Assembly: GCA_035307385.1 (NCBI GenBank) | Contig: DATGID010000024.1 | Span: 186,001 to 250,000, forward strand | DNA: 64,000 nt | Origin: DATBHW01 sp035307385 | Lineage (GTDB): Bacteria; Chloroflexota; Ktedonobacteria; Ktedonobacterales; DATBGS01 | Direction of reading: 5' to 3' | In this document: positions 52,150 through 62,357 of the stretch, one piece after another | Position numbering within the stretch: the stretch's first letter is position 1 | How the letters are laid out: each line of letters opens with the position of its first letter | Position numbers and translations under genes: made by a program | Notes under the pieces: generated by a model | What the model saw: only the letters and a program-made list of their open reading frames with translations | The model's database searches: none | Told to the model about the DNA's origin: nothing

Positions 52150-52638
52150 TTAGCCAGCTAGCGATGACCCTTGATGGCGCAGCAGTTGACACGTCAGTTG
52201 GATGTGCCCTTGATGCAGCGCGCTGTGTTCTACTGCGTGCAGCAGGCAATCACGAACCGTCATAGGCTGATCGAGCTTGCGCGGCTGAAAGGTTGCGGGC
52301 GGATTAACAACGCGCTCCATCGCTTCATCGGGCAAGCTGTCCAGCACCTTGTGGACATCTGCTATCCAGCGTTCATAGCGCGCCACCAATTCCGCCAGTG
52401 TGCCGGTGGCATAAAACTCTGCCAGACGATCACGCGGAATCATTCTTTCACCAGCCATCACCAGCACCCAGAACTCGCCCGCGCCGACCAGATGAGTGGC
52501 AAGCGCAAAAAGCGTATTGGTCTCTGGCAGCGTAAGCGGCTGATTCAGCAACGCTTCTGGCACGCTGCGCAGTTGCTGAAGCGCCTCGCGCCCAATATAG
52601 TCCAACAGGCTCGCAACATGCGAGGCTTCATTTGCCAT
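52150..52638 (-). CDS. DinB-family metal-binding protein
   Basis: A 162-residue four-helix-bundle protein of the DinB/YfiT superfamily. It holds a metal in a three-His site, here from FALATHLVGAGEFW and LLHAVEHSALHQGHIQL. Some members are thiol transferases for bacillithiol or mycothiol; others are damage-inducible with unknown role. A DinB-like N-terminal helix (ASHVASLLDYIGREALQQL) is clear. The divergent intergenic region on its right contains the arginine T-box promoter. AAAGGATACC lies upstream of the start at 52638. Confidence 0.85.
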   Translation of the reverse strand: MANEASHVASLLDYIGREALQQLRSVPEALLNQPLTLPETNTLFALATHLVGAGEFWVLVMAGERMIPRDRLAEFYATGTLAELVARYERWIADVHKVLDSLPDEAMERVVNPPATFQPRKLDQPMTVRDCLLHAVEHSALHQGHIQLTCQLLRHQGSSLAG

Positions 52639-52683
52639 AGTGGTATCCTTTGTATGTTCTACACAGTGAAATACCTGCGCAGC

Positions 52684-52712
52684 TTGACAAACGCTTGCTC
52701 ATAGCGTATTGT
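52684..52712 (+). promoter_or_regulatory. Promoter of the arginine operon
   Basis: Consensus TTGACA (52684-52689), a 17-base spacer and TATTGT (52707-52712). Predicted start near 52719, immediately upstream of the T-box leader. Confidence 0.65.
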
Positions 52713-52740
52713 ATTATGGACAATTGCATCATGACCTGGC

Positions 52741-53065
52741 CCGCGTTGATCGAGATCAGTAGGCGATTGGCCTCTAACAGCGACCCGGAGTTGGTGAAAG
52801 TCCGGGAAAGAGCAGCCATCGCTGAACGCGCTCGTGAGCGAGTGCCCGAAGAAAGCGCCCCGGCGCAAGTAGGGCTGCGAGTGGTTCTCGCGCCAGCAAC
52901 AACCAAGAGTGGTCACAGCAAGCTACACAACGTCGTGATCGGCTGACGGCCCGCCAAGGGTCTTAAAAACTGTGTCAACAAGGGTGGCACCACGGGAGCG
53001 CCGATTGCGGCTCAGCGCGACTCTCGTCCCTTCGCTAAGAAGCAGAGCGAAGGGACGATTTTTTT
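52741..53065 (+). promoter_or_regulatory. T-box riboswitch (tRNA-Arg-sensing leader) of argF operon
   Basis: The sequence contains the T-box core AAGGGTGGCACCACGGGAGC (52980-52999), the motif family AGGGTGGNACCGCG, with UGGC at 52985-52988 for pairing the tRNA acceptor end. Upstream lies Stem I: an AGTA box (52758-52761), helix CAGCGA (52779-52784) with TCGCTG (52819-52824), and a distal loop TTGGTGAAAG closed by CCCGGA/TCCGGG. The bases following the helix read GAA then CGC (52827-52829), a specifier for arginine. A terminator follows (CGTCCCTTCGCT 53025-53036, AGCGAAGGGACG 53046-53057, T run 53059-53065). It should allow read-through when uncharged tRNA-Arg(CGC) binds. Confidence 0.88.
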
Positions 53066-53115
53066 GCCCTTTCGCACAGCGCGTAGAGAGGAGCCGCGAC
53101 TAGAAAGGAGCTTGC

Positions 53116-54060
53116 ATGCATCACCTGTTGACACTTGATGAATTGACCACCAAAGAGATGGACCACCTCTATGCGCAAGCGCGCATGCTGAAGCTGGGGC
53201 GGCGCTCTCCAAAGGGCCTGCCACCGCTCAGCGGGCAAACCATCGCCCTGCTGTTTGAAAAGCCCTCCCTGCGCACGCGCGTCTCGTTTGAGGTCGCCGC
53301 GCTGGAACTGGGCGCGCAAAGCCTGTACCTTTCGCCACAGGAAGTGGGCCTTGGCAAGCGCGAGGCCGTTGCCGATGTGGCCCGTGTACTGAGCAGCTAT
53401 GTCCATGCCATCGTCATCCGCACCTTCAGCCACGCACTGCTTGAAGAGTTTGCGCAGGCGGCCACCGTTCCGGTCATCAATGGCCTGACGGACGCGCACC
53501 ATCCCTGCCAGGGGCTGACGGATGTCTTTACCATCATCGAAGAGTATCAGGACGTGGCAGGGCTGACGCTGACCTATCTTGGCGATGGAAACAACGTCGC
53601 GCATTCGCTCCTGCAAGCCGCTGCCAAAGCGGGCCTCAACGTGCGCATCGCCACGCCCGCAGGCTACGAGCCGGATGCCGCCGTCGTAGATGCCGCGCGC
53701 CAGGAAGCGCAGCTTAGCGGGGCCAGCATCACTCTGACCAACGATCCCGCCGAAGCCGCATCGGGCGCGCATGTTCTGTATACCGATGTCTGGGCCAGCA
53801 TGGGCCAGGAAAACGAGGCCGCCCAGCGCAGCGCCATTTTCTCCGGCTATCGCCTCGATGGCCGTCTGCTGGCGCAGGCGCACCAAGACGCCATCGTCAT
53901 GCACCCGCTGCCCGCACATCGCGGCGAAGAGATCACCGATGAGGTGATGGACGGCCCACAGTCGCGCGTGCTGGTGCAAGCTGAAAACCGGCTCCATGTC
54001 CAGAAAGCCATCCTGCTCTCCCTGCTGGGCAGCAACGTGCTGGCCTCGCTTTCAGCTTAG
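53116..54060 (+). CDS. argF: Ornithine carbamoyltransferase
   Basis: A 314-residue OTCase, converting ornithine and carbamoyl phosphate to citrulline. The carbamoyl-phosphate motif is FEKPSLRTR (residues 48-55, usually STRTR; SLRTR also occurs in OTCases), then HPCQGLTD (129-136) and the OTC hallmark DVWASMGQE for ornithine. The usual HCLP motif reads HPLPAHRGEE, which is aspartate-transcarbamoylase-like at one position. It is the first gene of the T-box operon. AAAGGAG at 53103-53109 is its ribosome site. Trimeric, cytosolic (family knowledge). Confidence 0.94.
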   Translation: MHHLLTLDELTTKEMDHLYAQARMLKLGRRSPKGLPPLSGQTIALLFEKPSLRTRVSFEVAALELGAQSLYLSPQEVGLGKREAVADVARVLSSYVHAIVIRTFSHALLEEFAQAATVPVINGLTDAHHPCQGLTDVFTIIEEYQDVAGLTLTYLGDGNNVAHSLLQAAAKAGLNVRIATPAGYEPDAAVVDAARQEAQLSGASITLTNDPAEAASGAHVLYTDVWASMGQENEAAQRSAIFSGYRLDGRLLAQAHQDAIVMHPLPAHRGEEITDEVMDGPQSRVLVQAENRLHVQKAILLSLLGSNVLASLSA

Positions 54061-54072
54061 AAGAGGACGACG

Positions 54073-55440
54073 ATGGCAAAACTCTGGTCCAAGGGCTACG
54101 AAATCGAACCGTTGATCGAACAGTACCAGTCGGCGCGCAACGCAGCGCTCGATGCCGAACTGGTGTGCCATGATCTGTGGGGGTCATTCGCCCAGGCGCG
54201 CATGCTCCACAAGATCGGCCTGCTGAACGATGCAGAATGGGCAGCCATTGATGGCGCGCTGCGTCAACTACTCCACGAGGCGGAAACAGGCGCATTGCGC
54301 CCAGATACCGCTGAAGAAGACATCCATACAGCCATTGAACATCGGCTGGTGGCAATCGTGGGTGAAGCGGGCAAAAAAATCCATACAGGCCGCTCGCGCA
54401 ACGATCAGGTGCTGCTGGACCTGCGCCTGTATGCCAAAGGACACCTGCTGGAGATTGCTGATGCCGCGCTTGCCACAGCGTCGAGCCTGCTCGCACTGGC
54501 GCGGCAGCACGAATGGACGCCTATGCCAGGCTACACGCATATGCAGCGCGGCATGCTGTCGTCGGTGGGTCTGTGGGCTGCCGCCTATGCCGAAGCGCTG
54601 CTGGACGACTGCGTGCCGCTGGCCGCTGCCTACGCGCTCAACGATCAATCGCCGCTGGGGTCGGCGGCAGCTTATGGCGCGCCGCTTCCCCTGGACCGCG
54701 CCTATGTAGCGGAACTGCTCGGCTTCGCCCAAGCGCATCACAACGTCTTGACGGCAGGAAACTCGCGCGGCAAAGGCGAGGCTGCTGTGGTGCAGGCGCT
54801 GGCCCTGGTGATGCTTGATCTGAGCAAGTGGGCGCAGGATGTCTTGCTTTATACGACACGAGAATACAACTTCCTGCGCGTGCCCCAGGAACTGTGCAGC
54901 GGCAGCAGCATCATGCCGCAGAAGCGCAACCTGGACACCATGGAACTGGTCCGCGCGCGAGCGCAAACAGTCATTGCCCTTCAGGGTCAGATGCTGGCGA
55001 CGCTGGCGGGGCTGCCATCCGGCTATAACATGGACTATCAGGAGACCAAAGCGCCGTTCATCGAAGCGATTCACCTCTGCAAAGAAAGCCTGGACATCGT
55101 CAAGCTCTTTGCATCGCGTATCGAGGTCGATGAGGAACGTTTGCAAGCCGCCTGCACCGATGAACTCTTCGCCACAGACCGCGCGCTCGATCTGGCGCGT
55201 CAGGGCACGCCATTCCGCGACGCCTATCGCACCGTCGCCACGACTGCCCACGAGCCAGAGCAGACCGATCTGGCAGCGCGGCTGCACACGCGCACACATG
55301 AAGGCGCGCCCGGCAACCTGGACCTGGATGGCGTGGCAGCGCGCATCAGCGCCGAGCAAACCGCCTGGGATACACGACGAACCCATTTTGAAGAGGCCAT
55401 TGCCGCCCTGGTTGGCGAAAACACCCATCAGGACAGGTGA
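54073..55440 (+). CDS. argH: Argininosuccinate lyase
   Basis: A 455-residue argininosuccinate lyase of the fumarase/aspartase superfamily, splitting argininosuccinate to arginine and fumarate. Conserved regions are DIHTAIEHRL, TGRSRNDQVLLDLRLY, the catalytic-loop signature GSSIMPQKRNLD and YNMDYQETKAPFIEA. It acts as a cytosolic tetramer. It starts 12 bases after argF and its TGA overlaps the GTG of a GNAT gene by 4 bases, so translation is coupled. Arginine operon, under the T-box. Confidence 0.95.
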   Translation: MAKLWSKGYEIEPLIEQYQSARNAALDAELVCHDLWGSFAQARMLHKIGLLNDAEWAAIDGALRQLLHEAETGALRPDTAEEDIHTAIEHRLVAIVGEAGKKIHTGRSRNDQVLLDLRLYAKGHLLEIADAALATASSLLALARQHEWTPMPGYTHMQRGMLSSVGLWAAAYAEALLDDCVPLAAAYALNDQSPLGSAAAYGAPLPLDRAYVAELLGFAQAHHNVLTAGNSRGKGEAAVVQALALVMLDLSKWAQDVLLYTTREYNFLRVPQELCSGSSIMPQKRNLDTMELVRARAQTVIALQGQMLATLAGLPSGYNMDYQETKAPFIEAIHLCKESLDIVKLFASRIEVDEERLQAACTDELFATDRALDLARQGTPFRDAYRTVATTAHEPEQTDLAARLHTRTHEGAPGNLDLDGVAARISAEQTAWDTRRTHFEEAIAALVGENTHQDR

Positions 55441-55853
55441 TACTTGTGAAAATACGAAGTTTTCAACTGGAAGATTACGAGGAGGTCGTCAGTCTCTGGA
55501 CACAGGCTGGACTGAGATTAAGTCCATCAGATAGTCGCGAAGCCATCACGCACAAATTAGAACGCGACGCGGACTTGTTTCTGGTTGCGGTTGAAGGAAC
55601 GGCCATCGTTGGGGCAGTGATGGGAACATACGATGGACGCCGGGGATGGATCAACCACCTCGCAGTAGCATCGCAGCAGCAACACCAAAAGCTAGGCACC
55701 CGACTCATGCGGGAGGTAGAACATCGCCTGCTCCAGAAGGGCTGCGCCAAGATTCAGTTGTTCATCTTACCAACGAACGCCACCGTTCAGACGTTTTATC
55801 AACGCCTTGGCTATCAGCGTGATGAGATGATTCTCATGGAAAAATGGCTATAA
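55437..55853 (+). CDS. GNAT-family acetyltransferase within the arg operon
   Basis: A 138-residue GNAT fold protein (IRSFQLEDYEEVVSLWTQAGL, GWINHLAVASQQQHQKLGTRLMREVE, FYQRLGYQRDEMILMEKW). The acetyl-CoA P-loop is slightly degenerate, with Gln-His-Gln-Lys-Leu-Gly-Thr where R/Q-x-x-G-x-G/A is normal. The start is GTG 55437 or GTG 55446. Its close coupling to argH (4-base overlap) and presence in an arg operon make an N-acetylglutamate synthase-like role conceivable, like the C-terminal GNAT part of fused ArgH(A) proteins; this is inference. It could also be a housekeeping YpeA-like acetyltransferase. Confidence 0.82.
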   Translation: MILVKIRSFQLEDYEEVVSLWTQAGLRLSPSDSREAITHKLERDADLFLVAVEGTAIVGAVMGTYDGRRGWINHLAVASQQQHQKLGTRLMREVEHRLLQKGCAKIQLFILPTNATVQTFYQRLGYQRDEMILMEKWL

Positions 55854-55901
55854 GTTGCTCTTGCTCACGAGCAGAAACAGAAGGAAAGGAACCAGGCATA
55901 C

Positions 55902-57149
<1,248 letters not shown>

Positions 57150-57171
57150 GCAGGGAATAAGCACAGCAATT

Positions 57172-57213
57172 CAGAGAATCGGCTGGCAGAGAGAAATGCC
57201 AGTCGGCTCTCTG
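57172..57213. terminator. Possible imperfect terminator hairpin after argG
   Basis: CAGAGAATCGGCTGGCA (57172-57188) and TGCCAGTCGGCTCTCTG (57197-57213) pair with one mismatch and two wobble pairs. No strong T run follows on either strand, so this is a weak call between convergent argG and the Rieske gene. Confidence 0.35.
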
Positions 57214-57215
57214 GG

Positions 57216-58181
57216 TTAAATGGTGCCGAAGGTCAGCCCCAAATCCTTGAGGTGCTTACGGTAGGCAATCGCCATTGCGTCGGAACGGTGATGCAGTTCC
57301 GCCTGCAAATCTAATGGGAGCAATTCCGGGCGTTGCGACTGCACCACCGGCAAATCTTGCGCGACAATCTGGTCCTGAAATGCCCGAATCTCCTCAGCGG
57401 GTGTTTCATGGCCGTAGTTCATCGCCAGCCACATCCAGCCGATGCATGCTGCTGGCTCAACCGGCGTAATGGCGAAGTAAATCACAAAGTCGCGGCCTGT
57501 CGTCTTCTTCAGATATCCGGTGAAGGGCCGCAAGACCGAATAGGTATAGGTCACAGTTGCACCATAGCCCAGGCCATCGGGATTCGGCTGCCAGACCTGA
57601 ATGTCGTTCGCCGTAATGCCATCCGGCCCCACCACGATCTCGTACTTATCGATCTCGGCATGCTGCGGGTCGCCCAGCAGCCCCTCATGGACGTAGGGGA
57701 AGTGGGCCACATCCAGAAAGTTCTCCATGAAGCGCGTGCCGCTGGCCTTACAGGGATAGGGGCCGCAGAGAATCTTGCGATAAGAGGTGTCATCCCATTC
57801 GGGAAAAACGGCCATATCGCGCGTCGGGTTGCCCAGGCACACCCAGAGCAACCCATAGCGCTCCCGCACCTGATACACCTTATTCACGCGCGCATGGCTT
57901 GGCGGCACTTGCGTGGGGTGCGCCGGAAAACGCACGCATTGCCCCTCCTGGTTATAGGTCCAGCCGTGATAGCCACACACCAGCGTCTCGTTTTCGACGC
58001 GCCCCAGCGAGAGCGGCGTGCCGCGATGCGGGCATAAATCTTCCCACGCGGCAACCCGCTCGCCCACACGCCACAGGATAATATCTTCGCCGAGCAAGCG
58101 CACCGACAGAATCTGCCCCGGCTTCAGTCCATCTGCCTGAGCTACCGGATGCCAATCGTCAAGCAGTATCGCATCAACCAT
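57216..58181 (-). CDS. Rieske non-heme iron oxygenase, alpha subunit type
   Basis: A 321-residue aromatic-ring-hydroxylating-type oxygenase. The Rieske [2Fe-2S] motif is CPHRGTPLSLG (Cys50, His52) with CGYHGW (Cys69, His72). The catalytic iron site is in ENFLDVAHFPYVHEG, the usual Asp-x2-His-x4-His arrangement. It is similar in length to the vanillate-O-demethylase/phthalate-type single-component alpha subunits, which need a separate reductase that is not nearby. It lies 15 bases downstream of the thiolase gene in the same direction, hinting at use of an aromatic or side-chain acid. Substrate unknown. Confidence 0.9.
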   Translation of the reverse strand: MVDAILLDDWHPVAQADGLKPGQILSVRLLGEDIILWRVGERVAAWEDLCPHRGTPLSLGRVENETLVCGYHGWTYNQEGQCVRFPAHPTQVPPSHARVNKVYQVRERYGLLWVCLGNPTRDMAVFPEWDDTSYRKILCGPYPCKASGTRFMENFLDVAHFPYVHEGLLGDPQHAEIDKYEIVVGPDGITANDIQVWQPNPDGLGYGATVTYTYSVLRPFTGYLKKTTGRDFVIYFAITPVEPAACIGWMWLAMNYGHETPAEEIRAFQDQIVAQDLPVVQSQRPELLPLDLQAELHHRSDAMAIAYRKHLKDLGLTFGTI

Positions 58182-58196
58182 AGAAAGCTCGCCCTT

Positions 58197-59399
<1,203 letters not shown>

Positions 59400-59551
59400 G
59401 GTGCTCTCCTTTAGGCTTCCTGAATTGACGACGCTGAAGTCTCGCCAGATATCCTCTATGTGCCGTATTATGAGGGAGAAGAGAAGAGGGCGTCAATCCC
59501 TTCATCTTGCTGAAAAGAGCGCTTATCCATTTTGAAAGGCAGGTTTTGAGC

Positions 59552-60127
59552 ATGAGTTCCTCTGCTGCCGATGCGCACGAGTCCGCTGGCCGATTCGGTT
59601 CAGCCATTGTCGATCAACCAGCCTCATCGCCAGTGACGCTGAGCGAAGGGAGCCTGATTGCCCTGGCGCTGGCGCGTATCTTCTTCGGCCTGCTGTGGTT
59701 TCAACAGATCGCCTGGAAAATGCCGCCCGACTTCGGCGGCCTGCGCACCGATGTCCTGCGCGAGATTCGCTATACCATCCTGCCAGGCTACAGCAGCCTT
59801 ATTCAAAACATCTTCCTGACGCACTTTTCCATCCTGGGAACCTTCATCTGGACCGCAGAATTGCTAGTCGGCGTCTCGCTGCTGCTGGGGCTGTTCTCGC
59901 GGCTGGGAGCAGGGCTGGCGCTGCTGCTCTCGATTCAGTTGTACGTGGGCATTGCCTATGCCCCAGGGGAGTGGTATGGAGCCTATGGTATGCTGCTCAT
60001 GCTCAGCCTGATTCTGGCGGCGCTCCCTGCCGGGCGGCGGCTTGGCATCGATCAACTACTATGGGTCAGGCTCAGCGAGGCAGCAAAGGCACACCGGCTG
60101 GCCCGGCTCGTGCAACATCTACTGTAA
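59552..60127 (+). CDS. DoxX/TQO small-subunit-like membrane protein
   Basis: A 191-residue protein with four transmembrane helices of the DoxX/DoxD type (LARIFFGLLWFQQIAWKMPPDF, ILGTFIWTAELLVGVSLLLGLFSRLGAGLALLLS, and the GAYGMLLMLSLILAALPAGRRLGID signature). The family includes the small subunit of thiosulfate:quinone oxidoreductase and oxidative-stress DoxX proteins; function here is not fixed. ATG 59552 is chosen, as the upstream part of the frame (from TTG 59507) has no domain match. It starts a three-gene run with a small membrane protein and a cyclase. Confidence 0.8.
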   Translation: MSSSAADAHESAGRFGSAIVDQPASSPVTLSEGSLIALALARIFFGLLWFQQIAWKMPPDFGGLRTDVLREIRYTILPGYSSLIQNIFLTHFSILGTFIWTAELLVGVSLLLGLFSRLGAGLALLLSIQLYVGIAYAPGEWYGAYGMLLMLSLILAALPAGRRLGIDQLLWVRLSEAAKAHRLARLVQHLL

Positions 60128-60147
60128 GCCACAAGGAGGAAGCATTG

Positions 60148-60579
60148 ATGCGCAGCATTCGTTATGGCCTCCTGGCAGGCGGGCTGGCAGGTTTACTGCT
60201 CGTAGGCTTGCTCTTTTACGATGAAGGGCCAAGCAATCAGCTTATCTTTGTTGCTCAATCTTTTGGGCTGGATGGTCACGGAGGCAGCCGAGGCATTGCC
60301 GCGCTGCTGCTGCTCGTCCTGGGAACGATCATTGGCGGCTGCTTCGGCGCGCTCCTGCGCCAGCCGACGCTCGCGCGTGGATGGGTGCTGCTGTGGGGGC
60401 TGGTCGCGGGCGTCCTCTGGTGGGCCATCCTCTATCTCTTGCTGGGAATCGTGGTACAGCGCCTCTCGTTCCCGTTCTATCTTCTGATGCTGTATCTCGT
60501 CGTCAGCCTGGTCTATGGGCTGGCGCTGAGCAGCGTATATGTTGGCCTGCGAGAAAGAAGGAACAGGTATATCCAATGA
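60148..60579 (+). CDS. Small four-helix membrane protein, unknown function
   Basis: A 143-residue integral membrane protein with four hydrophobic segments (LLAGGLAGLLLVGLLF, IAALLLLVLGTIIGGCFGALL, GWVLLWGLVAGVLWWAILYLLLG, LLMLYLVVSLVYGLALSSVYVGL) and a basic C-terminal tail. A strong AAGGAGGA site lies 7 bases before ATG 60148. Its stop overlaps the cyclase start by ATGA, so the two are translationally coupled. I do not recognise a family, although the pattern resembles small inner-membrane proteins of Ktedonobacteria-type genomes. Confidence 0.75.
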   Translation: MRSIRYGLLAGGLAGLLLVGLLFYDEGPSNQLIFVAQSFGLDGHGGSRGIAALLLLVLGTIIGGCFGALLRQPTLARGWVLLWGLVAGVLWWAILYLLLGIVVQRLSFPFYLLMLYLVVSLVYGLALSSVYVGLRERRNRYIQ

Positions 60580-61214
60580 CACAAAGCTGGCTGGACGTTT
60601 CTGTCACCCTCCACAGTGGCATGGTCCACTGGCCCGATAACCCTCCGGTCCATTTCGAGCGGATGCTGGATATGGAGCGCGGCGATGTCTGCAACGTCTC
60701 CACGCTTTCGATGGGGTCACATACCGGAACGCACATGGATGCCCCGCTGCATTTTGTGCGCGGCGGCAAAGGTCTCGACGACATGCCCCTCGACGCGACC
60801 ATCGGCACGGCGCGCGTCATCGAGATTCACGACCCCGAATCCATCAAGCCCGATGAACTCCGCGCGCACGCCATTCAGCGCGGCGAGCGCATCCTGTTCA
60901 AAACGCAGAACTCAGCGCGCTGCTGGAATACAGACAACTTCATCGAGGATTTTGTCTCGATCTCGCCTGAGGCCGCCGAGTTTCTCGCCAGTCTTCAGAT
61001 ACAGACCGTCGGCGTTGATTATTTATCGGTTGGTGGCTTCAAGGCAGGCGGGCCAGAAACGCATCGGGCGCTGCTGGAAGCTGGCATCTGGATTATCGAG
61101 GGACTGAATCTTTCTGAGATTTCGCCCGGCCTCTACGACCTGATCTGCCTGCCAATCAAGGTTGCTCACAGTGATGGCGCGCCTGCCCGCGCTATCTTGC
61201 GCAAAGCAGAGTGA
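60576..61214 (+). CDS. Cyclase family protein (kynurenine formamidase-like)
   Basis: A 212-residue metal-dependent hydrolase of the cyclase/KynB family. The metal-binding signature HTGTHMDAPLH (His49 to His59) is complete, with Asp55 in place, and GVDYLSV and an EGLNLSEI C-terminal motif also match. Family members hydrolyse N-formylkynurenine or isatin. Length is standard. ATG 60576 overlaps the membrane protein stop (ATGA). Neighbouring genes do not encode other tryptophan catabolism enzymes, so substrate is open. Confidence 0.9.
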   Translation: MTQSWLDVSVTLHSGMVHWPDNPPVHFERMLDMERGDVCNVSTLSMGSHTGTHMDAPLHFVRGGKGLDDMPLDATIGTARVIEIHDPESIKPDELRAHAIQRGERILFKTQNSARCWNTDNFIEDFVSISPEAAEFLASLQIQTVGVDYLSVGGFKAGGPETHRALLEAGIWIIEGLNLSEISPGLYDLICLPIKVAHSDGAPARAILRKAE

Positions 61215-61233
61215 TGTGCCGGAAACACCAACC

Positions 61234-62103
61234 TTAATCAGCCAGAAGATCATCAAACAGGGTCATTGGCTTGACTAATTGCTTGTCTGGTTGCCAGGGC
61301 AAGGGCGGCAGCGGCACAAGCGCCTGCACGCGACGGTAGAGCGCGGCGCAGAGGTCAGGCGCGTAGCGTTCTTCAGAGCAGTGACAAAAGACATAGAGCG
61401 TTGTGCCCTGCTTGAGCCACTGCCCCAACTGCTGCGCCCATTCATCCAGAAATGGTTCGTTGATCGCCATTTCTGGATGGCCGATGTAGCGCAAAAAGGC
61501 AAAGTTGGTGGTGCGAGCAATCTGCAAGGGCAGATTAGGCTTGCGCTCGCGTGTCGCCAGTAATGCCTGATCCTGCGTCTCGCCGGTGCGAAGCGGTCTG
61601 GTATCCATTATGACCCGCCCGATCTGATACTGCTCCAGCAAGGCATTCAATGACGCTGCCTGCTGGTCGGTATAAAACGCCGGGTGACGCACTTCTACGG
61701 CCAGGCGGAGATTAGCGGGCCAGAAGTCCAGAAACGCCTGGAGACGCTCCAGATGCGACGGCGCAAAGGATGGGGGCAGTTGCAGAAACATCGGCCCTAA
61801 ACGGTCTTCCAGCCCTCGCATCCGTTCGGTGAAGAGGTGCGTTTCTTCTCTGGTGTGATCGATGCGCGGCGCGTGACTAATGCTCCGGGAGACCTTGGGG
61901 CAGAAGCGAAAAGTGGAGGGAGTTTCCTGCCGCCAACGGGCAATCAGTTCTTCCGATGGCAGCGCATAAAATACCGTGTTTCCCTCTATAGCGAGCAGTC
62001 GTTGGCTATAGAGCCGCAGAAAATCCCGAGCAGGTGTCCGTGGGGGAAAGAAATTACCAAGCCACGCTTTGCTGCCCCAGACCGGGCCTCCGATGTAGAG
62101 CAT
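61234..62103 (-). CDS. DUF72/YecE-family protein
   Basis: A 289-residue TIM-barrel-like protein of the YecE/DUF72 family (LYIGGPVWGSKAWLGNFFPP, VFYALPSEELIARWRQETPSTFRFCPKVSRSISH, LGPMFLQLPPSFAP, RLAVEVRHPAFY, RVIMDTRPL and FLRYIGHPEMA). Structures are known, but no enzymatic activity is established. It is alone and convergent with the cyclase, which ends 20 bases away, without an obvious terminator. AGGAGGAG lies upstream of ATG 62103. Confidence 0.88.
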   Translation of the reverse strand: MLYIGGPVWGSKAWLGNFFPPRTPARDFLRLYSQRLLAIEGNTVFYALPSEELIARWRQETPSTFRFCPKVSRSISHAPRIDHTREETHLFTERMRGLEDRLGPMFLQLPPSFAPSHLERLQAFLDFWPANLRLAVEVRHPAFYTDQQAASLNALLEQYQIGRVIMDTRPLRTGETQDQALLATRERKPNLPLQIARTTNFAFLRYIGHPEMAINEPFLDEWAQQLGQWLKQGTTLYVFCHCSEERYAPDLCAALYRRVQALVPLPPLPWQPDKQLVKPMTLFDDLLAD

Positions 62104-62276
62104 CTCAATACTCCTCCTGTCACGACCAACGTCTCTCGGAGGTGTCAGGCATGGTCAAAACTAACCACCAGTCCGCATCTCTCCCACTGTATCACCTCAG
62201 CCAGTGGGGGGCAACTCACCCAGGCAGCCGGGCAGGCAAATCCATCATTGAGGCCATGAGCAGCATCTTGACGACT

Positions 62277-62302
62277 ACGTTATGATAATAACGTTCTATA
62301 AT
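62277..62302 (+). promoter_or_regulatory. Promoter with operator-like palindrome upstream of the ATPase regulator
   Basis: A perfect TATAAT -10 (62297-62302) is preceded by a 7-base inverted repeat ACGTTAT-GATA-ATAACGT (62277-62294), covering where the spacer and -35 would lie. No good -35 hexamer is visible, so activator- or repressor-dependent transcription is likely. Confidence 0.4.
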
Positions 62303-62357
62303 ACACTGTTCGGTAGTATAGGGGGTACAGTCCACAAGCCACTGAAAGGCAGCAGGG

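Noticed and set aside
52650..52946. 98-codon frame upstream of argF
   Set aside because: It coincides with the promoter and Stem I of the T-box leader; the conserved features are RNA structures, and the translation matches no family.
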